DNA of 64,000 nucleotides from positions 1 through 64,000 of the forward strand of contig NZ_QPJL01000013.1 of assembly GCF_003337565.1 (NCBI RefSeq), written 5' to 3'. The stretch is from Paracoccus lutimaris (GTDB lineage Bacteria > Pseudomonadota > Alphaproteobacteria > Rhodobacterales > Rhodobacteraceae). A model generated the notes under the pieces. The model did not search any database and was not told the DNA's origin. It saw only the letters and a program-made list of their open reading frames with translations. Below are positions 1 through 9,700 of this stretch, in pieces (position 1 is the stretch's first letter; each line of letters begins with the position of its first letter). The translations under genes were made by a program, and so were the position numbers.

Positions 1-16
1 CAGAAAGGGACCGATC

Positions 17-331
17 ATGCCTGCCTATACCGCAACTGACAGCTGGAGCGCTGCGATCACCGTGGCCGCCGGCGATATCATCCAGAATACCGGCCACCGC
101 GTGCTGCTGGTCTGCCCGGTCACGCCCGCTGCAGACGGGGATGCCGTCGATCTTCATCCCGATCAGCCGGGTTTCGCTTTCGACCGGGCGACAACGCAGG
201 CCAATGGGCCTATCTCATCGGTCGCGCGCGCGGATGGTGGAAATGAACGGGCCGGACCTAGGGTGTCAGAGACGGCCGAAAAGAGAGGCTTCCTGACAGG
301 GCAACGCGAAATTTTTTCGTCCGGAAGCTAG
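17..331 (+). pseudogene. Truncated phage-like small protein
   Basis: A 104-codon frame has a good purine-rich ribosome site (GAAAGGGA) about 7 bases before its ATG. The first ~65 residues look like a real, compact beta-rich protein and resemble small hypothetical proteins I associate with prophage structural modules; this is recall, not a search. From about residue 68 the frame runs into the 147-bp tandem duplication, after which the composition stops looking like protein, and it ends at a TAG inside the repeat. It is therefore best read as the 5' part of a gene cut by a rearrangement. It lies just beyond the 3' end of tRNA-Arg, a common phage integration point. Confidence 0.4.
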
Positions 332-512
332 TGCGCGTCCGTCCGGAAGCTAGCGCGCCGCTACACGGTCGCGCGCGCGGATGGTGGAAATGAACGGGCC
401 GGACCTAGGGTGTCAGAGACGGCCGAAAAGAGAGGCTTCCTGACAGGGCAACGCGAAATTTTTTCGTCCGGAAGCTAGTGCGCGTCCGTCCGGAAGCTAG
501 CGCGCCGCTACA
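219..512. repeat. 147-bp perfect tandem duplication
   Basis: Bases 219-365 are repeated at 366-512 with no difference I can see, and one more base (513) also matches. Each unit holds two copies of the 14-base word CGTCCGGAAGCTAG, at 318-331, 340-353, 465-478 and 487-500. The first unit overlaps the end of the truncated phage-like frame. Perfect identity implies a recent duplication. Confidence 0.9.
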
Positions 513-543
513 CTCCGACGACAATGCCGAAGGGTAGATTGGG

Positions 544-555
544 TCAGATATCTGA
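544..555. repeat. 12-bp palindrome TCAGATATCTGA
   Basis: A perfect 12-base palindrome lies between the tandem duplication and tRNA-Arg, with a partial second copy of its core (CAGATATCT) about 14 bases further on. On the minus strand this is just downstream of the tRNA, so it may be a weak processing or termination structure or the remains of an integrase arm site. The role is unknown. Confidence 0.35.
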
Positions 556-596
556 CGGAAAGCCAGATATCTCTGACAGACAATAAAAGAGATAAA

Positions 597-673
597 TGGC
601 GGACCCGGAGCGATTCGAACGCCCGACCCCCAGATTCGTAGTCTGGTGCTCTATCCAGCTGAGCTACGGGTCC
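597..673 (-). tRNA. tRNA-Arg (anticodon ACG)
   Basis: The minus strand folds as a full cloverleaf: the acceptor stem GGACCCG pairs with CGGGTCC, the anticodon stem CCAGA/TCTGG encloses loop CTACGAA with anticodon ACG, and the T loop is TTCGAAT. The CCA tail is genomically encoded at the 3' end (597-599). The 3' end faces the phage-like remnant, as expected if the tRNA served as an attachment site. Confidence 0.96.
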
Positions 674-765
674 ACTGTGGGCGGTGATTTAGCGGTGCCG
701 GCGGGGGGGTGCAAGGGTGAAAATGCGAATTTCCGCAAATCTCTCGGATGAGGGCGCGGCGTCTG

Positions 766-2199
766 TCAGGGTGCCGTGACGGCAATCGGTTCCGGGGCAA
801 TGCCGGCCAGTTCGCGCGGCAGATGCAGCATGAACTCCGAGCCCTCCTCGTCGCTGCGCATCAGCTCCAGCCGGCCGCCATGGTTGCGCAAGAGATCGGC
901 GGCAATGGCCAGACCCAGCCCGGTGCCGCCCTTGCGCGAGCCGCCCGAGAACGGCTGAAACAGGTGGTCGCGGGCCTTTTTCGGCAGGCCGGGGCCAGTG
1001 TCGCCGATGCGGATCCACCATTCTAGGTCGGTCTCGCCGGCGCCGATCTCGATGGTGCCGGGCTTGCGCGTGGCCTCGATGGCCTGACGGGCATTGCGCG
1101 CCAGATTGGACAGCACCCGGAACAGCTGGTCGCGGTCGGCGCGCACCATCAGCCCGCTGGGGATATCGGTCAGGAACTCGACCGGCTCGCCACCCTCGAT
1201 GCGATCCGAGGCCATGGATTCGCCCTCGGTCACCTCGCTGACCAGTTGGGCGAGGTTGAAGCGCGACAGCGACGGCGCCGGCTCCTCGGCCTTGCCAAAG
1301 GCCATCGTGGTTTCACACAGGTTCACCGCGCGGCTGATCGAGTTGACCAGCTTGGGCGCGGCGCGGCGCACGGCCGGGTCGGCGCTGGTTTCCAGCCGGT
1401 CGGCAAAGATCTGCGAGGTGGTCAGGATATTGCGCAGATCGTGACTGATCCGCGCCACCGCCTGACCCAGTTGCGCCAGCCGCGCCTTTTGCTTGAGTGC
1501 CGAGGTGACGGTGTGCTGCATGGCGGCCAGCGCGGTCTCGGCCTCGTGAAGCTCGGCCAGACGGGCATCGGGGGTGATGATGGCGCGGGCGTCCTCGGGG
1601 GCGCTGGCATAGGCGGTCATGTGGTTGATGACGCGCCGGATCGGCACCAGCAGCAGGCGCTGCGCCGCGATGTTCAGCAGCAGCGCCGTCAGCACCGAGA
1701 ATGCGGCCGAGATCAGCAAAAGCCGCAGCCCGTAATCGATCATCTGGGCGCGCAGCCCCTGGGTGTCGGTGGTGATCTCGATCAGTTGCCCGGCCTGATT
1801 GACCGGGGCGCCGATTACCCGGATTACCCGGTTCGCCGGGTTCATCAACTGCGCGATGGCATCCCCGATCGAGGTCCAGAAGGGCTGCTCGCGCAGGTCA
1901 TATGTGGCCGAGATCGGCCCCGGAATCGGCGAGGACAGCACCAGTTGCCGCACATCGTTGCGCCGCAATACGACGTTGAAGACGCCGGCATTCTCCAGCA
2001 GCTCGGATTCCAGGTCTGACGCCAGCGATTCATCCGTCGCCAAAAGCGCAAGGCTGGCGATCTGGGCGCGCTCCAGCCGCGATTCCAGAAAATCCAGCCG
2101 GTAGTTCGAGATTGAGGGCAACAGGATCAGCAATTCGGCCAGCAACACGAAGATGCCGGTCAGCAGCGCGAATCGACCTGAAAGGGTATTCAGGGACAT
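766..2199 (-). CDS. Membrane sensor histidine kinase
   Basis: This 477-residue protein is an inner-membrane two-component sensor kinase. It has a transmembrane segment near residues 11-30, a periplasmic sensing region of about 120 residues, and a second transmembrane segment near 157-185 followed by a HAMP-like linker. The phosphorylated histidine lies in the SHDLRN motif near residue 253. The ATPase domain shows the N-box NLARNARQA near 366, DTGPG near 400 and GTGLGL near 425. No response regulator gene is adjacent, so the partner and signal are unknown. It is divergent from rpmH across a 260-base intergenic stretch. Confidence 0.9.
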   Translation of the reverse strand: MSLNTLSGRFALLTGIFVLLAELLILLPSISNYRLDFLESRLERAQIASLALLATDESLASDLESELLENAGVFNVVLRRNDVRQLVLSSPIPGPISATYDLREQPFWTSIGDAIAQLMNPANRVIRVIGAPVNQAGQLIEITTDTQGLRAQMIDYGLRLLLISAAFSVLTALLLNIAAQRLLLVPIRRVINHMTAYASAPEDARAIITPDARLAELHEAETALAAMQHTVTSALKQKARLAQLGQAVARISHDLRNILTTSQIFADRLETSADPAVRRAAPKLVNSISRAVNLCETTMAFGKAEEPAPSLSRFNLAQLVSEVTEGESMASDRIEGGEPVEFLTDIPSGLMVRADRDQLFRVLSNLARNARQAIEATRKPGTIEIGAGETDLEWWIRIGDTGPGLPKKARDHLFQPFSGGSRKGGTGLGLAIAADLLRNHGGRLELMRSDEEGSEFMLHLPRELAGIAPEPIAVTAP

Positions 2200-2353
2200 G
2201 ATGTGCTTGAAATTCCCCTTCGTCTCGTCGCTTGTGCTTCACATAATGGTGCCATCCGCGCAGTTCAAACCTGCGTGACTGCGGATCGGTTCCCTTTATG
2301 GGGGGCATTGGCGTTTTCCGGCCGTTCCGGAGGCGGAAATCCGGCCAATGCGG

Positions 2354-2382
2354 TTGACTCGGGGCGAGGGGGCGACTATGCA
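2354..2382 (+). promoter_or_regulatory. Sigma-70 type promoter for rpmH-rnpA
   Basis: TTGACT at 2354-2359 and TATGCA at 2377-2382 are separated by exactly 17 bases, which is close to ideal for the housekeeping sigma factor. Transcription would start near 2390 and give a leader of about 70 bases before rpmH. Nothing else recognisable occupies the rest of the 2200-2460 intergenic stretch. Confidence 0.6.
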
Positions 2383-2460
2383 GCGGGCCTCGAATAGACC
2401 GGCGCGCCTTGCGTGGGCCGAATGCCCATACCCTGACGTGCCCTGACCCGGAGTTACAAG

Positions 2461-2598
2461 ATGTCGAAACGCACCTTCCAGCCGTCGAATCTGGTTCGCG
2501 CCCGCCGCCACGGCTTTCGCGCGCGCATGGCGACCAAGGGCGGCCGCCGTGTGCTGAACGCCCGCCGCGCCAAGGGCCGCAAGTCGCTGAGCGCGTAA
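2461..2598 (+). CDS. rpmH: 50S ribosomal protein L34
   Basis: This 45-residue, extremely Arg/Lys-rich protein carries the L34 hallmark KRTFQPSN at the N-terminus and the GFRARM and RRAKGRK segments. It is a structural protein of the large ribosomal subunit. It starts MSKRT rather than the usual MKRT, one residue longer than most homologues. The neighbour rnpA follows, the classical bacterial arrangement. A strong promoter lies about 80 bases upstream. Confidence 0.97.
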   Translation: MSKRTFQPSNLVRARRHGFRARMATKGGRRVLNARRAKGRKSLSA

Positions 2599-2630
2599 GC
2601 CGTCGCGCCGCAAGGCGCCGGCTGCCTGCG

Positions 2631-3077
2631 ATGGACAGGACCACCGAAGATGCCGCCGCTGACCGGAATGCCGCCAAGGCTGCCCCGGACAGGGCGGCTT
2701 CTGGCGTTTCCGGGGGCGCGCCGGGCGTGCCCTTGGTGACCCTGCGCAAACGCGCGGACTTTCTGCGCGCGGCTTCGGCGCGCCGTCAGGGCATGCCGGG
2801 GTTCCTGCTGCAGGCCCGCCACCGCCACTCGGACGAAGCCGCGGCGGATCAGGCGATCCGCATCGGCTATACCTGTTCGAAAAAGCTCGGCAATGCGGTG
2901 ATGCGCAACCGTGCCAAGCGCCGGCTGCGTGCCTTGGCGCGCGAGGTCATGCCCGGGCTTGCCCGGCCGGGCTGGGACTATGTTCTGGTCGGCCGCCCCG
3001 GTGCCACGGTCGAGCGTGTCTTTGCCGATCTGTGCGCCGATCTGGCCGCCGCCCTGACCCGGGTGCATGGCAAATGA
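2631..3077 (+). CDS. rnpA: Ribonuclease P protein component
   Basis: This 148-residue basic protein assists the RNase P RNA in maturing tRNA 5' ends. The family motif is clear near residues 85-105 ([18 protein letters not shown]), preceded by LRKRADF near residue 42. The ATG at 2631 was chosen; it gives an N-terminal extension of about 40 Ala/Asp-rich residues before the conserved domain, so a later start is possible. It follows rpmH by 32 bases and overlaps yidD by 4 bases. Confidence 0.95.
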   Translation: MDRTTEDAAADRNAAKAAPDRAASGVSGGAPGVPLVTLRKRADFLRAASARRQGMPGFLLQARHRHSDEAAADQAIRIGYTCSKKLGNAVMRNRAKRRLRALAREVMPGLARPGWDYVLVGRPGATVERVFADLCADLAAALTRVHGK

Positions 3078-3322
3078 GCCCGCTTGCGCATATTCTGGCC
3101 CTGCCGGTGCGCGGCTATCGCCTGATCGCCAGCCCATGGGTGGGCCATGGCTGCCGCTTTCAGCCGACCTGCTCGGCCTATGCGCTTGAGGCGTTGGAGC
3201 GTCACGGCGGCTTGCGTGGCGGCTGGCTGAGTGCGCGGCGCATCTGCCGCTGCCACCCTTGGGGCGGTCATGGCTATGACCCGGTGCCGGGCGCCGACAT
3301 AACCGAACAGCCGCAGGACTGA
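3074..3322 (+). CDS. yidD: Membrane protein insertion efficiency factor
   Basis: This 82-residue protein matches the YidD family, with [15 protein letters not shown] near residues 26-40 and a second conserved block [17 protein letters not shown]. The cysteines are characteristic. It is a peripheral inner-membrane protein that helps YidC insert membrane proteins. Its ATG overlaps the rnpA stop (ATGA), so the two are translationally coupled. yidC itself is not adjacent here; ttcA follows instead. Confidence 0.95.
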   Translation: MSPLAHILALPVRGYRLIASPWVGHGCRFQPTCSAYALEALERHGGLRGGWLSARRICRCHPWGGHGYDPVPGADITEQPQD

Positions 3323-3363
3323 TCTCCTGCCACCACGCGCCGCGGCGCTTTGAGGATCGAAGG

Positions 3364-4275
3364 ATGCGCGACGATATCGCCAGCGAGGCCGAGGCCCTGG
3401 ATGTTTCCGACGACGCGGTGGGCGAGATCCATCCGCTGTTTCGCGGCGCGCCGTCCTCGACCGAGTTTCGCAAGCTGCGCAAGCGTCTGGTGCGCGAGAC
3501 CCGCGCCGCCATCGAGACCTATGACATGATCCGTCCCGGCGACCGCTGGCTGGTCTGCCTGTCGGGCGGCAAGGACAGCTATACGCTGCTGGCCGTGCTG
3601 CACGAGCTGAAATGGCGCGGCCTGCTGCCGGTCGATCTGTTGGCCTGTAATCTTGATCAAGGCCAGCCCGGCTTTCCGGCAACCGTCCTGCCCGAATTCC
3701 TGACCGACCGTCAGGTTGCCCATCGCATCGAATATCAGGACACCTATTCCATCGTGAAGGAAAAGGTCCCCGAGGGGCGCACCTATTGCAGCCTGTGTTC
3801 GCGCCTGCGTCGCGGCAACCTGTACCGCATCGCCCGCGAAGAGGGTTGCACGGCGGTGGTTCTGGGCCATCACCGCGATGATATCCTTGAGACTTTCTTC
3901 ATGAATCTGTTCCATGGCGGCAGGCTGGCCTCGATGCCGCCCAAGCTGCTGAACGAGGATGGCGATTTGAACGTGCTGCGCCCGCTGGCCTTTGTGGCCG
4001 AGGCCGATTGCGAACGTTTTGCCCGCGCTATGAACTATCCGGTGATTCCCTGCGATCTTTGCGGCAGCCAGGAGGGCTTGCAGCGCATGCAGGTCAAGAA
4101 ACTGCTGGATGAATGGGAAAGCCGCAGCCCCGGTCGCCGTCAGGTCATGTTCCGGGCGCTCACCAATGTGCGCCCCTCGCATCTGCCGGATCCGAACCTG
4201 TTCGACTTCACCGCGCTCATGCCGGATACATCGAATTTTACGGAAAAACAGGTGCCGGACCTGCGCGGCCATTAA
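3364..4275 (+). CDS. ttcA: tRNA 2-thiocytidine synthetase
   Basis: This 303-residue cytoplasmic enzyme thiolates cytidine 32 of certain tRNAs. It has the PP-loop ATP-binding motif SGGKDS near residue 67, and the cysteine pairs CSLC (near 142-145) and CDLC (near 230-233) that in this family supply the ligands of the iron-sulfur cluster. GHHRDD near 169 is also typical. Length and motifs are complete. It sits 41 bases after yidD on the same strand. Confidence 0.94.
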   Translation: MRDDIASEAEALDVSDDAVGEIHPLFRGAPSSTEFRKLRKRLVRETRAAIETYDMIRPGDRWLVCLSGGKDSYTLLAVLHELKWRGLLPVDLLACNLDQGQPGFPATVLPEFLTDRQVAHRIEYQDTYSIVKEKVPEGRTYCSLCSRLRRGNLYRIAREEGCTAVVLGHHRDDILETFFMNLFHGGRLASMPPKLLNEDGDLNVLRPLAFVAEADCERFARAMNYPVIPCDLCGSQEGLQRMQVKKLLDEWESRSPGRRQVMFRALTNVRPSHLPDPNLFDFTALMPDTSNFTEKQVPDLRGH

Positions 4276-4335
4276 CGGGACGACAAGCCTGCCCGACTTA
4301 GCCTCCCAAGCAGAGAACATGATTCGGGACTTGGT

Positions 4336-5622
4336 ATGGCTTACGGAATCGGTGCGGCGGCGTCTCGTCTGGCAAGGCTGGTCAAGGGCGGGGCAGAGGG
4401 GCAGGGCAGGACGCGGCTGGCGCTGGTCGTGCAGCTGGAAAACCCTGAAACCCTTTGCGCGAGCCTTGGACCGGCGCTGTTCGACCGGATGATCGACAAG
4501 CTGACGCTGCGGCTGGCGACGGAATTGCGGCTGATCCCGCAGTCGCGGGCGCCGGGGGCTGCGGAAATCCGCGGTGTGCTGGCCGATCCGCGGGGCATGG
4601 AATCGCCCGATCTGATCCTGCATTTGCAGCAGATCTGCCAGACCGGAATCGACCTGCCGGAAATCCGGATTGCCCCGGCGGTGAATGCCGTCATCATCAG
4701 CGAAGGCGGCACGCGCCATGAGCTTTGCGCGCTTTACGCCCGGGGGGCGGCGGCGCTGCGCAGCCGCGATCCGCTGGGTGCCTCGGGGCGGGTGATGTTC
4801 GTCGAGATGCCCGGCATTCCCATGCATGAGTCGCAGCACGATACGCCAACCCTGGTCGACAATTTGCGGCTGAATTTTCAGCCGCAGCTCTGCTGCGACA
4901 CCGGTGAGGTGACGGCCCTGCGCGTCGCCACCTTTATCGATCACCCGGAGCGCGGCCGCCTTGCGCTGGCCGAGCTGCAATCCCGGCTCGATCCCAGGAC
5001 CCTGACGGAAATCACCCGCGCTGCCCTGCGCCAGGCGCTGACCGCGCTGCGCGGGTGGGACCGGCTGGGGATGCGCGTGCCCTTCGTCTCGATGCAGATC
5101 CCGGATCGCGAGCTGGCCGAATCCGACATTGCCGATGCGATCATCTGGGAACTGGACCGTCAGGATCTTGCGCCCGACCGGCTGGAGCTTGAGGTAAGTG
5201 ACCCGATCGGGCGCATGGGTGGCCGGCTGCCGGTTTCCGAAACCCTGCAACGTCTTGCCGCGCATGGCTGTCGCATCGCTTTGGGAAATTTCGGCTCGGG
5301 CAGTGCCGGGCTGGCCGATCTGCGCCAGTTCGGCATCCGCCGTGTGCGCATCGGCCGCGAGTTCATCGCCGAATGCGATCGGCGCGAGGATCAGCAGCAC
5401 ATGATCCTGGCCGTTGTCGCCCTGGCCGAGCATCTGCGGCTGACCACCCTTGCCGATGGCGTGGATACGGCCGAGGAATACGCGTTTCTGGCCCAGATCG
5501 GCTTCAATGCGGTGCAGGGCAGGGCGGTGGCCCCGCTTCTGGATGCGGGCGGAATCGACGCCTTCCTGATCGAGTACAACCAGTCGCTGCCGGTACCTTT
5601 CGATACCCGACGCGGCCTCTGA
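4336..5622 (+). CDS. Degenerate EAL-domain protein
   Basis: This 428-residue cytoplasmic protein has an N-terminal half like a decayed GGDEF domain and a C-terminal EAL fold. The fold is recognisable from FQPQ near 187, LEVSDP near 286, FGSGSAGL near 318, ADGVDT near 378 and VQGRA near 394. Catalytic positions are lost: the EALxR signature is replaced by TALRV, the DDFGTG aspartates by GNFGSG, and the KID lysine is absent. It is therefore probably a c-di-GMP binding or protein-interaction module rather than a phosphodiesterase. It follows ttcA on the same strand. Confidence 0.8.
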   Translation: MAYGIGAAASRLARLVKGGAEGQGRTRLALVVQLENPETLCASLGPALFDRMIDKLTLRLATELRLIPQSRAPGAAEIRGVLADPRGMESPDLILHLQQICQTGIDLPEIRIAPAVNAVIISEGGTRHELCALYARGAAALRSRDPLGASGRVMFVEMPGIPMHESQHDTPTLVDNLRLNFQPQLCCDTGEVTALRVATFIDHPERGRLALAELQSRLDPRTLTEITRAALRQALTALRGWDRLGMRVPFVSMQIPDRELAESDIADAIIWELDRQDLAPDRLELEVSDPIGRMGGRLPVSETLQRLAAHGCRIALGNFGSGSAGLADLRQFGIRRVRIGREFIAECDRREDQQHMILAVVALAEHLRLTTLADGVDTAEEYAFLAQIGFNAVQGRAVAPLLDAGGIDAFLIEYNQSLPVPFDTRRGL

Positions 5623-5916
5623 TCAGGCCTTGATGCGCGGGTTCCCGTGAGATGCGGCAGCAGAAAATGCCGGTAACGCTGCGTTGAGTATCTGACGCGG
5701 GGAGTACGCCACCCGTTCCGCCAGGGCCAAACGGTCGTCGCGGAGTATCGTATCCCGGGCGAGATGGCGGGCATCCGGGGCGAAAACGGCCTCGGCCTGA
5801 TCACTCTGTTTCCGACCTCGGCGCATGGGCTGCGTGCAGCCCGTCCAACTGGCGCTTGAACTCGGACAACGCGGCAAGCGCATCAACTTTATTGGCGAAA
5901 TGGTCGATCCGATCAC
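5623..5916 (-). pseudogene. Frameshifted minus-strand gene remnant
   Basis: On the minus strand, 5790-5623 reads as a coding-like peptide ending AASHGNPRIKA with the G/C-rich third positions typical of this genome. Another frame between about 5917 and 5808 reads as a plausible helical peptide (VDALAALSEFKRQLDGLHA). The two fit together only if a frameshift occurred near 5805-5815. No upstream start or family could be recognised. It may be the tail of a mobile-element or plasmid-type gene, but that is a guess. Confidence 0.3.
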
Positions 5917-6772
5917 ATGGTGCCTAATCCCCTATCTGGCGCTGCAGCGGCAACTCCGGGCACGAAGCCCCATCTGCTCGCCCAGCTTCCGCTTCTGGCG
6001 CTGGGCCTCGCCGTTGAGCCGCCGATGCCGGCGCGTCCTCCGACGCCCATATCCTGATTGTCGGATCGGCGGCATCGGCAAAGCTCGTGCCCCGTCTTTG
6101 CCGATGTTCCGAGCAGCAAGGCGCGAAGCAGTATTCTGCTGCTACGTTTGCGAGCGGCCAGGACTATTGCGCGTTTGATGACGTAGAATGGCGGGTGAAG
6201 CGGCCATCAGGTCGAATGTCGTGATGAAAACCACTCGCGGTTGCTGGGTCGGACAGGATGTGAACGCGCTCTTGCGACCAGTGGCTATGGCGCCACTTGC
6301 CGAAGCTGACGGCCCGACTGTCGCTTGGGCCTGCCGCGAAGGATCGCTCGTCTAGGTGCAATGACAAAAGTCCCGTTCGGTGCAGCTTTTCGGCCCGGAT
6401 GTGCCAGCCGGAGCAGGCATATCAGCGTCGCAGGGCCTGAAGCCACGGCAGCGGTCAGTCATGTGAAGGTCGCGATGCGTGTGAGGCCTGCGCCTCACCG
6501 GCTTGAGCCTGGGCGCAATAGACGCTTAGGCGCCCGGAAGGCTCCGATGCTTCATGTTGAAGGCACCGGCAGGGGGCACCGCTCCCGCCAGCATGAAAGC
6601 GGATATGCGCGCCCAGCCGACTGAGGCGCTTCCATTTGCCGCAATGTGCCTTGGGAGGCGAATGCCAGCAGCGCGTCAGGCGATCTTGACCTGTTGCGGT
6701 CCTTGAAGATTGCTCCATGATCACTGGTCGGTCGCGCCATCTCGAGCAATGGCGTCCAGCGACTCGCAGGAT
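5917..6772. other. Long gene-poor stretch with remnants
   Basis: No complete gene is convincing here. Several short frames with coding-like codon choice occur, for example on the minus strand at 6367-6164 (DERSFAAGPSDSRAVSFGKW). None has a ribosome site, a family signature or neighbouring continuity. The stretch lies between the EAL protein and the RTX protein and looks like decayed accessory DNA. No terminal inverted repeats were found. Confidence 0.4.
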
Positions 6773-9700
6773 CTAAAGCAGCAGATCGGCATCGGTCGGC
6801 GGGCCGATCGAGCCGACGCTGATCGTCAGATCCGCGCGCCCGTCGCCGTCCAGATCGATTTCCAGCACGCGTGCGGTCTGCTGTGTCCAGTAGGTGCGCA
6901 CCTGTCCGCCAACGCCGCCGCCGCTGAACTGGGCGGTGCCGATATAGGTCAGGTTCAGGCCACTCATGTCGATCACGTCCTCGCCGCGACGAAAATCATG
7001 GATGGAGTCGTGGCTGCCGTCAAAATCCCCGCGCATGGTAAAGACGAAAACATCCGCGCCGCGCCCGCCCATCAGCCTGTCCGATCCGGCACCGGCATCC
7101 AGCAGGTCGTTCCCCTCGCCGCCCTCCAGCCGGTCATTGCCCTGGCCGCCAAGCAGCCGGTCGTCACCCTCGTCGCCGAACAGGATGTCGGTGCCTTCGC
7201 CGCCATTGAGCATGTCGTTGCCGATGCCGCCATAGACCAGATCGTTCCCGGCGCCGGCGGTCAGGGAATCCTTGCCGGACTGCCCGTGCAAGCGGTCATT
7301 GCCGGCAAAGGCCAGGATGACGTCGTCGCCATCACCCGCGAGCAGCAGGTTGTGCCCGCCGAGCGCCCAGATGGTGTCATTGCCCTCGCGTCCGCTGACG
7401 GTGTCATTTCCGGCATCCGCAATCACGAAATCGGCACCGGCACCGGCATCGATCCAGTCCGCGCCAGCACCGCCGCGGATCGAGTCGTTGCCATCATTGC
7501 CATGCAGGCTGTCATTGCCGCTTTCTCCGAGCAGCGAATCCTGTCCCGTCGAGCCATAAAGCGTATCGTCGCCGCTGCCGCCGCGCATGGTGTCGTTGCC
7601 GGCGTGGCCAGCGATCAAGTCGCGCCCGTCATGACCGTCCATCACGTCATTGCCGCTCATGCCCAGCATCCGGTCATCGCCGTGCTGCCCGGCAAGGATG
7701 TCGTTGCCAATGCCGCCGTTCATGGTGTCATTGCCGATGCCGCCATACAGCGTATCGTCCCCCGCCCCGCTGTCGAGCAGATCATTGCCGGGTCCGCCGT
7801 CCAGCAGGTCGCCGCCGTTTCCGACGACCAGCCGGTCATTGCCGCCATTTGCGATCAGCCGGTTGTCGCCATGACCGCCATTGAGAAGGTCGTTTCCGCC
7901 GCCGGTCAGCAGCAGGTCATCGCCATTGCCGCCCCATAGCGTATTGTGGCCGCTTTGGTCCTGCAGCCGGTCGTTGCCCTCTTCGCCGATCAGGAGGTCG
8001 TTGCCGGCGTCGCCCAGCAGCGTGTCATCCCCGGCACCCCCGTTCAGCACGTCATGATCGTAGCCGCCGGATATGTAGTCATTGCCGTCTTCGCCGCGCA
8101 TCACGTCCACGGCCTCGCCACCAAGCAGCGTATCGTTGCCGCGACCGCCATTGATCGTGTCTCGCCCGGCGCCGCCATCGACACGGTCGTTGCCGTCGCT
8201 GCCGTCCATCTGATCATTGCCGCCATTGCCGATCAGCGTGTCATTGCCGTTGCCGCCATTGAGCAGGTCATTGCCGCCGCCGGTCAGCAGCAGGTCGTTG
8301 CCGTTGCCGCCCCAAAGCGTGTTGTGGCCGCTTTGGTCCTTCATCCAGTCGTCGCCGACCTCACCCATCAGCAGGTCATTGCCGGCGTCGCCCAGCAGCG
8401 TGTCGTTCCCGGCGCCACCGTTCAGCCCGTCACTGCCGTTGCCGCCAGATATGTGATCGTTGCCGTCATTCCCGCGCAGCACGTCGTTGGCGTCATCGCC
8501 GCGCAGGGTGTCGTTGCCCGCGTCGCCGCTGATCGTGTCGTTGCCCGCACCTCCGATTAGGGTGTCATTGCCTTCGCGCCCCAGCAGCAGGTCGTTTCCG
8601 CCATGGGACGAGATGAACGAACCGTAGCGGCTGGCGGTCAGCCGGTCATCCCCCGATGTGCCGATGATATTGGTGCGCATGTTCGGCGGGTCGTAATGGG
8701 CGATCGGAAACAGCGAATTGTCGAAATAGCTGGCTTGCAGCATCGTCTCGTCGCGGGTCCTGATCCAGATCACGCTATTGCCGAAGAAGATCTTGATGCC
8801 GTTGCTTTGCGGGCTGAACACCAGCTGCGCGGTCGAGCGGATCATGCCCAGCAGCGACAGGTCAAGCCGGTCGACGCCCGGCTCGAAATCCATGATGTTG
8901 ATGCGGCCGTTGACCTCGCGGGGGACAAAGGTGTCGGCGCCGTCACCTCCGGTCATCCGCAGCGGTGCGCTGCCCGCGATCAGCACGTCGTCGCCCGCAT
9001 CGCCGAGCAGGCCAAGCGTGGCTGCGCTGGCCTGCATCATGTCATTGCCCGAAGTGCCGTGTTGCCAATCCGCGCCGACCACCCGGGTGATCCCGACCTG
9101 CCCGGGGTCGAACACGAATTGGGTGATCCCGCTTTCGGTCTGCGAGGTGACGAACAGCACGATCTGTCCGTTGATCACCGCCGCCGAGAGCGATGAAACA
9201 TCGGCCAGCGTGCGGTCGTCGGTATCGCTCAGCGTCACGAGGTGCAAAAGCCGGCCTTCCGGCGTCATGGTAAAGACGCTGATGCCGTCATCGCCGCCGC
9301 CGACAAAGACAAAGGCGCGCCCGTCGATGGTCACCGAATCCAGTGCTGTCGCGCCGCGAAAGCGGGTCGTCAGCTCGTCGATGACGTGATCGACGGGCAG
9401 CAACTCGCCCGAATAGGTCAGCCGCAGGGTCGTCAGGGACGAGCTTTGCGACGAGCCAACCACCACATAGGTGACGGTGCCGACGGTGACGGTGGTCAGA
9501 TGCGTCGGCTGGTTCAGCCCCAGGCCACGGTCCGCCCAAAGCATCGTCGCCCCGTCCACCGTGCCGTTGCTGTTGAGCATCTGCACGGCGACGTAGTTCC
9601 CCAGCGCCGAGGCCGACACCATGAAGTTGCGATCACCCAGCGCCACCACCTGCATGTCACTGATTTCGGTGCCCTGCATGCCGTCGCCCCAGGGCAGTCC

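Noticed and set aside
3274-5433. 719-codon open frame on the minus strand
   Set aside because: It is antisense to ttcA and the EAL gene, both of which have clear family motifs. Long antisense frames are common in high-GC DNA with strong third-position bias.
6773-8600. Short regularly spaced repeats resembling a CRISPR-like or minisatellite array
   Set aside because: The periodicity is 27 bases and in frame, and it encodes GGxGxDxLx nonapeptides. It is protein repetition.
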